NCBI GenBank assembly: GCA_000383715.1
Contig: KB911839.1
Coordinates: forward strand, 124,001-188,000
From: Verrucomicrobia bacterium SCGC AAA164-E04
GTDB lineage: Bacteria; Verrucomicrobiota; Verrucomicrobiia; Limisphaerales; AAA164-E04
Length of the DNA: 64,000 nt
Direction of reading: 5' to 3'
Each line of letters opens with the position of its first letter. Position 1 is the first letter of the stretch. The notes below the pieces were generated by a model that worked only from the letters and a program-made list of their open reading frames with translations, was not told where the DNA came from and ran no database searches. Positions 1 to 8,723 of this stretch are shown piece after piece. A program made the position numbers and the translations under genes.

Positions 1-1776
1 GCTGGGGTCCACCGGTGCTGTGATTGTGTTCAGCGAAAGACCGAATATCAGATTTTCAAGGCTTGCTTCCGACATATGGATTTCGGCGGAGAGGATGTTT
101 TCACCAACACGCAGTGCCCCTTCAGTAAGAAAATACGTCTGACTCAATGCGGGTTGGAGCACCACTTCGTTTGCCCTTGTTGCGTGATTGATTTCCTCCG
201 TCGGTAAATTGGCACGATGGATTTCAATTCCATTCAGATAGAGTACAACACCGTCTGCAGCCAAGACACGGAATGAACCCGTCGTTCGATCCGGGGCTTC
301 GGTGAATGTGAATCGTTTTCGGAAGTAGGCGGTGGAACTGTCGCCGGTCAGTTCTGTGCCGAGGCCTCCTACGCCTCCCGGGGTCGACGGTGCGGTATTG
401 GGTTTGAGCGTTTCATCTGCCAGGCCCTGGATCGATTCCGAGGGCAGAGCTGTTTCCCAGATTGCCACGTCGTCCAGTCGTCCTTTCCACGATTCTCGAT
501 CTTGATCTCCACCAAAATACAGGGGCTGAGGATGGTTCAAGCCGCTGGAAATAACTTGCTGTCCCATGGGAATACCATTCCGATAATAAGTCAATCTCGG
601 TCCGTGCTTGGATACGGCATGGTGCGCCCAGACATCCACAGGGAAATCGGGGTAGTCAATATCTTCACTGGATGAGGATCGATGAAATTCGAATGCGGCG
701 CTTGTGAATTTGATGAACTCTCTGGGTGAAAAATCCGCTCCATCTGGATTGTATCGGTTGCCAATGATCACATTGACATTTCCCGGTTTCATCGAATAGG
801 CCCAGAAGGCCCAGGTGAAATCATTTTCCAGACTGATCTTCGGAACGCTGATTCCGGTGGTTACGTAGTCATTGATGCCGTCAAATTCCAGCACTGGCCC
901 GCGCTCCGAGTCAACAACCCACCTGGGTCCGTTGCGCAAGCGACCGTCGATATCACCCGCCAGATTTCGGGCCCGGATTCCGCTGCTTGCGTCGAGGGGC
1001 CAATACGCGGATGGGCCCTCACCTACAGAACCTTTCCAATCCTTTCCTGCATGAAAGGCACCAGCTCCTTCTGACCAATCCTGATCATCAAAATCCAAGT
1101 CCCTCCAGTGAGTCGGTGGCGGATCCGATTCCGTGTAGGATCGCCAGTTGGAGTCCAGCGAAACCAGAGTGAACTCTGAGGGAGACGATTCGAGTGTTCG
1201 AATATTTGGTTGTCCGGGTGTGCCACCCAGTTCCAGACTCGCCCGCCAGTTCTTTGGGCCTCCCTCAGCTGTGTTCTCGCTTATTTTTGTCAGAGTTGCG
1301 CCGGAACCGTCCGCTCCCACCGGCCAGTCGCCGTCGTCCTGATAATCGAGGCGATCCATGATGCGTCCACTGTTGTTCTCCAGACGAATGGAGTCGCCAC
1401 CGTTGTTCAGGCGGCCGGTAAAAGCTCTTGGATGAACATCTTGCCCTTTCAAATCTGCATGCTGGGGATCAGCGGCCACCAGAAGCAAACCACGACTATC
1501 AATGCCAGTTCCTTCTTCAAATAGGAGCTCAATCCCTCCTGCTAATTTCCAGCCGGACAGATCGACCTTTACGCCCATGAGATTCCGTAATTCAATCCAC
1601 TCGACTCCTTCAGCAGCAGGATGATATTGCACTTCGTTAAAGACGACGACTGAATCCGCCGAAGCCATCGCACGATGCATCGATACTGCAAAACAGAGAC
1701 AGGTGATACTCATCCTCATCCATGCCAGCAGGCTGGACTTCAGAGGGGCCATGCGTTTTCCCGTTTTGGTTTTCAT
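1..1776 (-). CDS. Secreted lamin-tail (LTD) plus LamG domain protein, cut by the left edge
   Basis: The reading frame starts at the ATG at 1776 (MKTKTGKRM...) and stays open for 592 codons to the left edge, so the C-terminus is missing. Residues about 15-40 form a signal-like hydrophobic stretch ending in MASA. Residues about 42-190 are a lamin-tail domain: VVFNEVQYHP, then VEWIELRN, LSGWKL and NNGGDSIRL, the usual beta-strand signatures. Residues about 255-450 look like a LamG/concanavalin-A-like sandwich (WPLDASSG, VLEFDGINDYV, WAFWAYS, GRLDDVAIWETAL). A further beta-sandwich segment follows (FRVLAADGVVLYLNGIEI). Such large exported proteins are common in Verrucomicrobiota and are usually annotated as surface or secreted polysaccharide-associated proteins, but the substrate is unknown. 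No partner gene is adjacent. The domain calls are confident; the biological role is not. Confidence 0.85.
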   Translation of the reverse strand, partial: MKTKTGKRMAPLKSSLLAWMRMSITCLCFAVSMHRAMASADSVVVFNEVQYHPAAEGVEWIELRNLMGVKVDLSGWKLAGGIELLFEEGTGIDSRGLLLVAADPQHADLKGQDVHPRAFTGRLNNGGDSIRLENNSGRIMDRLDYQDDGDWPVGADGSGATLTKISENTAEGGPKNWRASLELGGTPGQPNIRTLESSPSEFTLVSLDSNWRSYTESDPPPTHWRDLDFDDQDWSEGAGAFHAGKDWKGSVGEGPSAYWPLDASSGIRARNLAGDIDGRLRNGPRWVVDSERGPVLEFDGINDYVTTGISVPKISLENDFTWAFWAYSMKPGNVNVIIGNRYNPDGADFSPREFIKFTSAAFEFHRSSSSEDIDYPDFPVDVWAHHAVSKHGPRLTYYRNGIPMGQQVISSGLNHPQPLYFGGDQDRESWKGRLDDVAIWETALPSESIQGLADETLKPNTAPSTPGGVGGLGTELTGDSSTAYFRKRFTFTEAPDRTTGSFRVLAADGVVLYLNGIEIHRANLPTEEINHATRANEVVLQPALSQTYFLTEGALRVGENILSAEIHMSEASLENLIFGLSLNTITAPVDPS

Positions 1777-2501
1777 ATGATCTCGCGGTTGACCTGCGTC
1801 CTGAGTATTGACGCTACTGTCTGTGAATGTGGGGTCCATTGCTTAATAATGCGATTACTCATTCAATTTCGATTCTGCGTGTCTGATCCGGATCTTTCCG
1901 AGAAGAAAGATATACATTTTTTTGAGGAAAAAGAGTTGTTTTTCAGTACGTTCTGCATGGCACGCTTGCGCATACACAAAACGAATTTCAACGCACGTTG
2001 GATTCGCCAATAGCAGCAAGGGTAGCTCCAAGTACCCCTCTGTTTCTCGAGCAGTGCACACAAGCGAGATTGATTCCTGCCCATAAGCGAGGTCATGCAT
2101 TCACAAGGTTTTTATTTTGTCGTTCTTGAAGATGTTTGCACCACCAATCCGGATGTTACAGATACCCATTTCACAGGTATTTTGACAATTGAATTGTGCA
2201 AAAGATGCAGTTGTGTGTTTCACTCGACGTTGAATTCTCTCCTAATTCTGGGATTGGATGCCTCGCTCAGTCGATTGATGCATGCTTTCAATACTCATAG
2301 AGGGGCAGGCAGTCAGGGCCCTGTGCATAACTGAAAGAACAGCACAAAGGGAGACTACTGGTAGTCGCCTGCATTCATTGAACTGGAACGAGATCTTTTC
2401 GAGTAGGTCAGGGATCAGGAAAGGAGAGCCCGCTATTCATGAGAAGGAGGTGTCATTTAAAAGAGTATCTATCAACAGCTCTATTCCTCCCGTCCAAGGC
2501 A
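1777..2501. other. Gene-poor stretch of about 725 bases
   Basis: I see no convincing coding region, RNA gene or repeat here. Short open frames exist on both strands but none has a recognisable domain, signal peptide or plausible ribosome binding site. It presumably contains the promoter of the minus-strand LTD/LamG gene that starts at 1776. Confidence 0.5.
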
Positions 2502-2906
2502 TCAATTACGATTGACTCGCTTCAATAAGTCGTAGGTCTTTTGAGCATTCTTATCGCCATTCTCAATCGCATAAATCAACTCTTCCTCCAGATTCACAAG
2601 GGAATCCCGAACCGCCATGCCTTCTTTTGCCGATCCCACTTCACCGGAAAGCTTGATCTCCTGGAGCGAAATCAAAGCCGTGCGATACTTCTTTTTGTGC
2701 ATCGCATTCGAAGCTTCCTTGGCGTGCTTTTTCAAGTTATTGCTGGACTCGTTAAAAGCGTCGCTCAAATGATCTGCAGCGCCATCCACGCTGTCGCTTG
2801 TGCGCCATCCCTCATCCTTATCCCCCATGCCGCACCCCATCCACAAGACGCACACACCGGTCAGTATATAAAAGTTGATTGCCCTAAGTGTCTCTGCTCT
2901 TTTCAT
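2502..2906 (-). CDS. Small predicted lipoprotein, 134 aa, function unknown
   Basis: The protein has an N-terminal hydrophobic segment (INFYILTGVCVLWMGC) ending in a lipobox-like L-W-M-G-C, so Cys25 is the likely lipidated residue. The mature part is hydrophilic and predicted helical, with many Lys, Glu and Asn residues (NNLKKHAKEASNAMHKKKY), reminiscent of a short tetratricopeptide-like helical pair. No family is recognised. The ATG at 2906 is the natural start. The neighbouring pseudopilin gene (2947-3708) is on the same strand about 40 bases upstream, so the two may be co-transcribed. Confidence is for being a real gene. Confidence 0.65.
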   Translation of the reverse strand: MKRAETLRAINFYILTGVCVLWMGCGMGDKDEGWRTSDSVDGAADHLSDAFNESSNNLKKHAKEASNAMHKKKYRTALISLQEIKLSGEVGSAKEGMAVRDSLVNLEEELIYAIENGDKNAQKTYDLLKRVNRN

Positions 2907-2946
2907 ATGCTGGGTTTATGAAATCGTATGCTTTGTTGAATTGCAG

Positions 2947-3708
2947 TCAGTCGCCGTTCGAGGAAGCTGGATTGCACCAGAAACGACCAGGCCTATTGCC
3001 TCGAAATCCGCCGATACCGGCTTCCTCGTAATAATTGCTGAATTTCCAATATTCCACATGACCCCCAAACATCGCCAGGTTGGCACCACTATTGTGTCTT
3101 TCCGTGACGCCCTCGTTCGGGCGACTAGCCACATTGTCCCAGTTGGAAGGTAATTTCTCATCCGCCTCCCAATACAGTAAATTTTCCCCATTGAATTGAT
3201 CCATCTTGAAGCTTCCCCACTTCACGCCATTGGGGGAGGTGCCATACGCGGTGACCGCACCATTCATTACATAACTGGAAACTTGCATTTCACGTTGTTT
3301 GAACAGAGTGGTATTTGTGCGGTCCAACGGGCACCAGTAGATCTGTCCTGATGGAATGTAGTTCCATAGCTGCCCCAAGCGCACATCGTGCTCGGGGTTC
3401 TGCCCTCGCTTGCGGGTGTAAAGCCAATTGGCGACGTCGTAGGTGCCGCTACTCCACGAGCTGTAAGGCAGGTAATCTTCGGCATCGGTGACATACATGT
3501 GGGTAGCGAGGAGAATCTGCTTTTGATTGCTGAGGCATTTGGTTCGATGCGCCTTTTCCTTGGCTTTGCTCAAGGCGGGTAGCAGCATGCCGGCAAGAAT
3601 AGCGATGATGGCAATCACCACCAGAAGCTCAATCAAAGTGAAAGCTCGCAAGAACCATTGGGTTCCTGGTCGCATACCAAAACGAGTGGGGCTCAAGGAA
3701 TTCTTCAT
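2947..3708 (-). CDS. Type II pseudopilin-like protein with N-terminal methylation motif
   Basis: The hallmark is the prepilin cleavage/methylation helix [33 protein letters not shown], with Glu at position +5 of the mature protein. This subfamily, expanded in Verrucomicrobiota and Lentisphaerota, has a C-terminal region rich in Gly and aromatic residues; here [11 protein letters not shown] matches the usual H-x9-DG-like tail. I prefer the ATG at 3708 ([10 protein letters not shown], 253 aa) over one 13 codons further upstream, because the leader is then of usual length. Such proteins are inserted in the inner membrane and cleaved by a prepilin peptidase. Individual members are thought to be minor pseudopilins or surface-exported proteins, with no known substrate. 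A second member lies at 23421-24245. Confidence 0.9.
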   Translation of the reverse strand: MKNSLSPTRFGMRPGTQWFLRAFTLIELLVVIAIIAILAGMLLPALSKAKEKAHRTKCLSNQKQILLATHMYVTDAEDYLPYSSWSSGTYDVANWLYTRKRGQNPEHDVRLGQLWNYIPSGQIYWCPLDRTNTTLFKQREMQVSSYVMNGAVTAYGTSPNGVKWGSFKMDQFNGENLLYWEADEKLPSNWDNVASRPNEGVTERHNSGANLAMFGGHVEYWKFSNYYEEAGIGGFRGNRPGRFWCNPASSNGD

Positions 3709-3832
3709 GGGATGGTAAAATGATGGTTTAAACCGTATTTTTTTCAAGGTTTATTTCTTCATTTTACTTCGCCTGGATAAAGGTTTTCTCCATCTGGTAG
3801 ATCTTTAAAATATTACGATGCATTGAAAGTCC

Positions 3833-3870
3833 AAAAAAAACGCCGGGACAGTTAAGTTGCTGTCCCGGCG
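3833..3870 (-). terminator. Rho-independent terminator of the DUF1080 gene
   Basis: A perfect 11-bp stem, CGCCGGGACAG / CTGTCCCGGCG (3841-3851 with 3860-3870), encloses an 8-base loop. It is followed on the minus strand by a run of eight T (the A-run 3833-3840). It lies 21 bases past the stop of the DUF1080 gene. Confidence 0.95.
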
Positions 3871-3891
3871 ATTAACAATAATGCCTGTAAC

Positions 3892-4557
3892 TTAAAGTGT
3901 CTTGATTCGCAGATTACGCCAGCGAACTTCGAAAGGGCCGCGATTACCCACTCCGTGAACCTGAAGACCGATGATGCCTTCTGGATGCGTCCTGTAGATT
4001 TCCTCGTCTACTAATCTGGTGATCTTTTGGCCGTTGATCCAAGTCTCTATCACGGGGCCTTTGGCTACGATTCGGTAGTGGTTCCATTCGCCGTCCTTGT
4101 AGTGTTTGTGCGGCTTGAGATCTATCTTGGGTGTGCGCCATCCTCCGGCGGCTTCTCCATAGATGTAGCCGGATTCGGCGCCTTTTGAGCCACTGTGTTC
4201 GATTTCCACCTGCGGGCCGTTTACGCGCCCGCCAAACTCCGTTCCCCTCAGCTTTGAACGGATTTGGCAGCCAGAGTTCAAATCGGCGTCGCAGTTCACT
4301 TCGAACTCGAGTTCGAAATCGCCGTAGAGATTCTTCGTGCAAAGAAAAGTGTTCGGACTGCCTTTTTCGGTCTTGCCGACGATCATGCCATCTTCGACAC
4401 GGTAATCCGCTTTGCCGCTCTTGATTTCCCAGCCTGCGAGATCCTTGCCATTGAACAAAGATAACCAGTCGATTTTTTTTGCGTCTTGAGCATTTCCAAC
4501 AACAATGCACCCAAGTGCCATTCCGGCGATAAGAAGCTGCCTTAAGCTTTTTTTCAT
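3892..4557 (-). CDS. DUF1080 (3-keto-disaccharide hydrolase-type) secreted protein
   Basis: A 221-residue protein with a signal peptide (residues 1-23, LLIAGMALGCIVVGNAQ) and a single DUF1080 domain over about 28-218. The diagnostic start LFNGKDLAGWEIKSG is followed by FELEFEVNCDADLNSG and a jelly-roll ending in GPFEVRWRNLRIKTL. DUF1080 proteins are concanavalin-like beta-sandwiches now linked to hydrolysis of 3-keto-glycosides and are very abundant in Planctomycetota and Verrucomicrobiota. The role here is inferred from the family and from Gfo/Idh/MocA oxidoreductases nearby. The unit is monocistronic or shared with the SnoaL-like gene 32 bases upstream, and ends at a strong terminator. Confidence 0.9.
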   Translation of the reverse strand: MKKSLRQLLIAGMALGCIVVGNAQDAKKIDWLSLFNGKDLAGWEIKSGKADYRVEDGMIVGKTEKGSPNTFLCTKNLYGDFELEFEVNCDADLNSGCQIRSKLRGTEFGGRVNGPQVEIEHSGSKGAESGYIYGEAAGGWRTPKIDLKPHKHYKDGEWNHYRIVAKGPVIETWINGQKITRLVDEEIYRTHPEGIIGLQVHGVGNRGPFEVRWRNLRIKTL

Positions 4558-4589
4558 AATTTTAGCTATGGAAGAAATATGGTATTGAG

Positions 4590-4955
4590 TTACTCCGGCA
4601 TTGCTGAGGAATGGTGTTCTATAATGAGCCAGCGTTGACCGGTCCAGCGATACACATATGTAAACCTCGCCTGCACGGAGTTGCCGTCCTTGAAAGTAAA
4701 AGTGTATACACCTGAATTGATTGCAATATCACCAAAGGTACGTACGTTCGACTCATCTATTTTTCCCTGCGGACCTTTAGCCAGAAAATGGACAAAATAG
4801 TCCTCAATTTCCTCATGGTTGTGTCGTACTTTATTGGAGACGGTTGGCAAAAGAATGGCGTTGGTCTCATAAAGTGCGGATACATTTTTCGGGTTCCCTG
4901 TTTGCAGGGCACTATTCCATTCGTCAAAAAGTTTGGTAATGATATTTTCGCTCAT
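4590..4955 (-). CDS. SnoaL/CaMKII-association-domain-like (SgcJ/EcaC) protein
   Basis: A 121-residue cytosolic protein without a signal peptide, matching the NTF2-like fold in pattern. It has an N-terminal helix (IITKLFDEWNSALQTGNPKNVSALY), then NAILLPTVSNKVRHNHEEIEDYFVHFL, and closing strands ARFTYVYRWTGQRWLIIEHHSSAMP. The ending W-x-I-x-x-H-H-S is typical of the SgcJ/EcaC and CaMKII-AD oligomerisation family. Some relatives bind small ligands and others only assemble, so no reaction can be assigned. It is followed by the DUF1080 gene in the same direction and may be read with it. Confidence 0.8.
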   Translation of the reverse strand: MSENIITKLFDEWNSALQTGNPKNVSALYETNAILLPTVSNKVRHNHEEIEDYFVHFLAKGPQGKIDESNVRTFGDIAINSGVYTFTFKDGNSVQARFTYVYRWTGQRWLIIEHHSSAMPE

Positions 4956-5370
4956 CTTATCTTAATGGTTTTTAAGTTTTTTCAATTATGTTTGGTTTGT
5001 CAAAAAACAATCGGAATTAAAAAATTTCAATCGGCTAATTTACAAGACAAAAAACTCATTTACTTTTTTTTCAATGGTATATTTCAACATGGTTTTCTGG
5101 ATATTATTTATCATGAAAGGCTAAGTTTTTTCATGATTCCTTCGGTTTTTTCTCATCGTTCCAGCTTCAGTGATGTGTCGTCGCACTGAAAGACTAGGCC
5201 CATTCGTGGGTAACAATGATCGGTGTTATCTTTTGCCCTTCCCCTCGCGGAGATCATGATCATGCCATTAACATGGGCAGGTCATAAGAGAGATTAATAT
5301 CCCGAATGTTCACCCGCAAGCGCGGGCGAGCTTTACTGACCTTGATAAGAGGCGAAGGAACATAGCAGAT
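4956..5370. other. AT-rich intergenic stretch with palindromes
   Basis: No gene is seen in about 415 bases. It holds a 9-bp inverted repeat ATCATGAAA/TTTCATGAT (5110-5118 and 5129-5137), a perfect 10-bp palindrome GATCATGATC (5252-5261) and a short GC hairpin CCCGC/GCGGG (5313-5326). The first could be an operator or weak terminator. The last lies just past the stop of the oxidoreductase gene but lacks a T-tract. Confidence 0.5.
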
Positions 5371-6486
5371 TCACACTTGTTTCCATTTCCCCTCAAGGGC
5401 AGAAAGATGTGCGGCATCAGTAAATTGTTGAGCGCGTAACCCGTCTTCCAGATTGGGGTATTTCTTATCGCTCTTGCTTCCTTCAAGAATCGGCTTCAAT
5501 GCAGGAAAGACATATGAACTGAATCGATTTTTAAAACCAAAAGACGGAGGTAATTCATGGCGTGTTTCCACTTGATTATTTGCTTTTGTCATGATGATTT
5601 TTCCTGAATAGCGATCTGCACTCAGGGAAGCAATGGTTCCGTGCAGTTCCAGTTCGGGAGCAAGGAATTTCCGCATATGACTGGTGTGTGATAAAACAAA
5701 AAGACCCGTTGCTCGATTTGAAAACTCACAACTAATGGAAGCATAATCAAAATTTCCTCCCCGCTTGCGCGCTACTTCAATTTCCCTGGCCGATTGACTT
5801 TTTTCGATCGCTTCTCTGAGGTTGATAGCTCCCAGGTCAGGTTTGTCAGGAGTCAATGTTTCACCATGCGCAAGGACCTTCGTGGCTTCTGCATTGATAA
5901 TCCAGCGAACCACATCATAGGCATGCGATCCGACGTCTGCAATGGTGCCTGCTGAAGAAATTTGGGGATCATCCCGCCAAGTCAGTGGCATGTCATCAGG
6001 CCGCGGATTATGCCAGCGGAAAACCGTCGATCGTATTTTACCTAATTCACCAGCATGGACGATTTCCCTGGCTAGCCTGAATACTTCTACATACCGCGTC
6101 CAGAATGGAACGAAATGTCCGAGTGGAGGCGTCGATTCACGATACGCTTCCCACATTTCACCAGCTTCTCCTGCATGCATGCCAATTGGTTTTTCACAAA
6201 GCACATGCTTGCCTTCTTTTGCACAAGCGATGATTGCTTCGTGATGCAGCACATCGGGTGTGGCCACAATGACCATATTGACATCTGGATGAGTGACGAC
6301 CTCTCGCCAGTTGTGAGTAATGCAGGAAGCTCCATCTTTCTTTGCCGCTGCTTCCAGTAAATCCCTTCGTCGCGCGCACAGTGCAATGATTCGAGCCTCT
6401 TTACAGGCTTTGATTTCCTCGCGATAAGGTGTTCCGATAAATCCTGTCGCCCCCAGGACACCGACCTTAAATATGGTTTCAGGCAT
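5371..6486 (-). CDS. Gfo/Idh/MocA family NAD(P)-dependent oxidoreductase
   Basis: A 371-residue protein starting at the ATG at 6486; a TTG lies one codon upstream. The N-terminal Rossmann domain shows the dinucleotide loop VGVLGATGFIGTP, the strand ADV-like segment VNMVIVATPDVLHHE, and the family signature KHVLCEKPIGM with the catalytic Lys of E-K-P. The C-terminal alpha/beta domain (about residues 130-360) has the substrate-side GTIADVGSHAYDVVRWI, with Asp and His in the usual DxGxHxxD arrangement. Such enzymes oxidise or reduce a hydroxyl of a sugar, often at C3. It is transcribed away from the MFS transporter gene at 6591 with a roughly 100-base shared promoter region, suggesting uptake and oxidation of the same sugar. 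No signal peptide: cytosolic. Confidence 0.92.
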   Translation of the reverse strand: MPETIFKVGVLGATGFIGTPYREEIKACKEARIIALCARRRDLLEAAAKKDGASCITHNWREVVTHPDVNMVIVATPDVLHHEAIIACAKEGKHVLCEKPIGMHAGEAGEMWEAYRESTPPLGHFVPFWTRYVEVFRLAREIVHAGELGKIRSTVFRWHNPRPDDMPLTWRDDPQISSAGTIADVGSHAYDVVRWIINAEATKVLAHGETLTPDKPDLGAINLREAIEKSQSAREIEVARKRGGNFDYASISCEFSNRATGLFVLSHTSHMRKFLAPELELHGTIASLSADRYSGKIIMTKANNQVETRHELPPSFGFKNRFSSYVFPALKPILEGSKSDKKYPNLEDGLRAQQFTDAAHLSALEGKWKQV

Positions 6487-6590
6487 CAAGACACCATAAG
6501 AAAGTAAAGCGATTTACGCAATTCTCTTGGGCCAGAAAGTGAGTTTCCTTTTGACTGGCCACGCATGATTTCTTTGATCAGACTTTTGAC

Positions 6591-7949
6591 ATGTCCAACC
6601 ATATTTCCACACAAGAATTATCTGATTCTTTATCTCGTCGGGCGCAAATTGGTGTTTCATTGGCTGCTTTTTCAGCGTGGTTTTTTGGGGGTATGCAGAT
6701 TTTGTTGACAAACCTCGGCATGCGGGCCGCCTCATTGGATTTAATGGGGCGCCAAGGCATGCTGGATTTTGGTTCCTTCACGGATCTGAATCGACGCGCG
6801 GGTGAACTTGTTGGATCGGAACTGGCACAACTGAACGCATGGAATACCATGGCGTCTCAATGGTATGCCTGGTTCCAATGTGCTTTCCTGTTCGGTGCCG
6901 CGGTTGGTGGTTATCTTTTTGGGAAACTTGGAGATCGTTATGGAAGAACTAAATTGCTGGGAATATCCATCCTCTGGTTTGCGGGTTTTACCGGTCTCGC
7001 CTGGTTTGCTCAAAGTCCGCACCAACTCCTTTTCCTCAGGTTTCTCGCATGTCTGGGGATTGGAGGAGCCTGGCCAAATGGTGTTGCACTTGTTTCAGAG
7101 GTGTGGCCCAACAAGTTTCGACCAGCATTGGCAAGCGCCATCGGCATGGCGGGGAATCTCGGGATCTTTGCCATGTCTTCCATGGCTGCCATCCATGCTG
7201 TTACCCCAGACTCCTGGCGTTGGGTGATGCTGGTAAATACGGTTCCAGTCCTGCTTGGGCTGGGCGTTCTTTTATTGCTTCCCGAATCACCCGCCTGGAA
7301 GAAGCAATCATCTCAGGAAACTGGAATGTCATCCGAATGTTCTCCCTCTGTTTTCAAGGGAGAACATTTGAGATGTGTTTTCATTGGCATCGGTTTAGCC
7401 ACTATTCCGCTTATTGGGGGATGGGGTAGTGCCAATTGGATGATGCCATGGGCAGATGAAATCGGTTCTCAGATTGGTAAAGAAGATCTCAAAGCCCACA
7501 TTGGAATGGCCCGTTCCCTGACGAGCATCGTTGGAAGTTTTTTTGCAGGGATGTTGGCGGTTTGGATGGGAAGGCGACGCATGTATTTCCTCATCAGTCT
7601 TGGCGCCTTGCTCACTGCTCAATATGCGTTTTGGATGACAGTTCCTGGCGATTTCAGCTTTCTCGTCGGTGCGGCTTTTCTGGGATTGTTCAACGGGTTT
7701 TATTTCGGATGGCTCCCGTTTTTTTTACCGGAACTTTTTCCTACCAGCATTCGTTCCACTGGAATTGGTGTCAGCTTCAATTTTGGTCGTATCTTGACCG
7801 CACTGACCATCTTTGCCACTGGAGCATTGATGACTGCTTTTGAAAGCGATTATGCTCGTATTGGCCGTATCACCAGTCTGATATTCCTATTTGGCATGGT
7901 TTTGGTATCGTTTGCACCAGACACGAGTCGACGTGATATGATGCACTAG
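6591..7949 (+). CDS. MFS transporter, sugar-type
   Basis: A 452-residue integral membrane protein of the usual MFS length with about 12 hydrophobic helices. Loop 2-3 carries the MFS signature GKLGDRYGRTKLLG. The repeat in the second half is GMLAVWMGRRRMYFLISLG. The helix-5 region GIGGAWPNGVALVSEVWPNKFRPALASAIG resembles the sugar/organic-anion transporter motif. A long periplasmic loop lies between helices 1 and 2, and an extended cytoplasmic loop near residue 235-255 (Ser/Glu rich). The start ATG at 6591 is preceded by a short A/T-rich region shared with the divergent oxidoreductase. The next gene begins 3 bases after its stop, so these form an operon with two Gfo/Idh/MocA-like proteins. The substrate is probably a sugar or sugar acid, by inference. 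Confidence 0.88.
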   Translation: MSNHISTQELSDSLSRRAQIGVSLAAFSAWFFGGMQILLTNLGMRAASLDLMGRQGMLDFGSFTDLNRRAGELVGSELAQLNAWNTMASQWYAWFQCAFLFGAAVGGYLFGKLGDRYGRTKLLGISILWFAGFTGLAWFAQSPHQLLFLRFLACLGIGGAWPNGVALVSEVWPNKFRPALASAIGMAGNLGIFAMSSMAAIHAVTPDSWRWVMLVNTVPVLLGLGVLLLLPESPAWKKQSSQETGMSSECSPSVFKGEHLRCVFIGIGLATIPLIGGWGSANWMMPWADEIGSQIGKEDLKAHIGMARSLTSIVGSFFAGMLAVWMGRRRMYFLISLGALLTAQYAFWMTVPGDFSFLVGAAFLGLFNGFYFGWLPFFLPELFPTSIRSTGIGVSFNFGRILTALTIFATGALMTAFESDYARIGRITSLIFLFGMVLVSFAPDTSRRDMMH

Positions 7950-7952
7950 CGA

Positions 7953-8723
7953 ATGATGTTCAACATTGAAATACAACTGGAACCGAAGCGTAAATCTCTC
8001 TACGAAGAAGCGATACGCCGCCTTCAATGCATTGATGTGTGCAACGATGCTGATACTGCCCCTGATGCAAGAATTGTTGGGCCAGAGAATGCGCTTTCAA
8101 ATCTCGGTGTTCCCTGCCTCGTGGATCAGCCCGAAAGGGTCGATGGCCATACTTTATCGTCATTGATTGAATCAGGCAGTCATATAATGCCTGCACACGC
8201 CCTGCGATTTAGCTCCAGGGTCAAACCCATTGACGAAGCATTGCGTGCCGGCAAGTTGGGGAAAGCAGGTTTGATGCGGCTTCACTACTGGGCAACGGAA
8301 GGTGCCTCGTTGAGGCAAGCCATGTTTGGGCCAATGGATCTGGCTCGCTGGTTTTTCCAAGATGAACCCAGCATGCGCCAATGCGTGGAGACGAAGCATT
8401 CGCTCCTTTGCCATCTTCAATTCCCAAGCGATGGAATGGCTCTCATGAATGTTTCAAACGCTTTCGAAGGCGAAGTCCCTTACGAAAGTGTTCAATTGAT
8501 TGGGGCAACCGGAGCTGCCTATGGAGATGATCATCACAATACCCATCTGCATTTCCGGAAAAACAGCGTTTTTGCACGGATACACCATCATAATATCATG
8601 CACGGATTGATGGGGCTTGTTAGTGAGTTTGTAGATGGAATTTTAAACGACAGGGGCTGGAATGTTTCTTTGAAAGATACGTTACGGACTCATGAGTTGC
8701 TGGAGGAGCTTGTTGATGGCTGA
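7953..8723 (+). CDS. Truncated-type Gfo/Idh/MocA-like protein lacking the Rossmann loop
   Basis: The 256-residue protein aligns by eye with the second half of Gfo/Idh/MocA enzymes: LVDQPERVDGHTL takes the place of the E-K-P region, then HALRFSSRVKPIDEALRAGKLGKAGLMRLHYW and DLARWFFQDEPS follow, as in the C-terminal domain. The first about 60 residues contain no glycine-rich dinucleotide loop, and the catalytic Lys of E-K-P is absent (D-Q-P-E). The C-terminal domain keeps several His residues (GDDHHNTHLHF, IHHHNIMHG). It sits 3 bases after the MFS gene and overlaps the next oxidoreductase gene by 8 bases, a sign of translational coupling. The likely role is a non-catalytic partner or an altered enzyme. 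No frameshift is seen, so it does not look like a recent pseudogene. Confidence 0.8.
   Translation: MMFNIEIQLEPKRKSLYEEAIRRLQCIDVCNDADTAPDARIVGPENALSNLGVPCLVDQPERVDGHTLSSLIESGSHIMPAHALRFSSRVKPIDEALRAGKLGKAGLMRLHYWATEGASLRQAMFGPMDLARWFFQDEPSMRQCVETKHSLLCHLQFPSDGMALMNVSNAFEGEVPYESVQLIGATGAAYGDDHHNTHLHFRKNSVFARIHHHNIMHGLMGLVSEFVDGILNDRGWNVSLKDTLRTHELLEELVDG

Noticed and set aside
5313-5326. CCCGC/GCGGG hairpin as terminator of the oxidoreductase gene
   Set aside because: Short stem and no T-tract on the minus strand.
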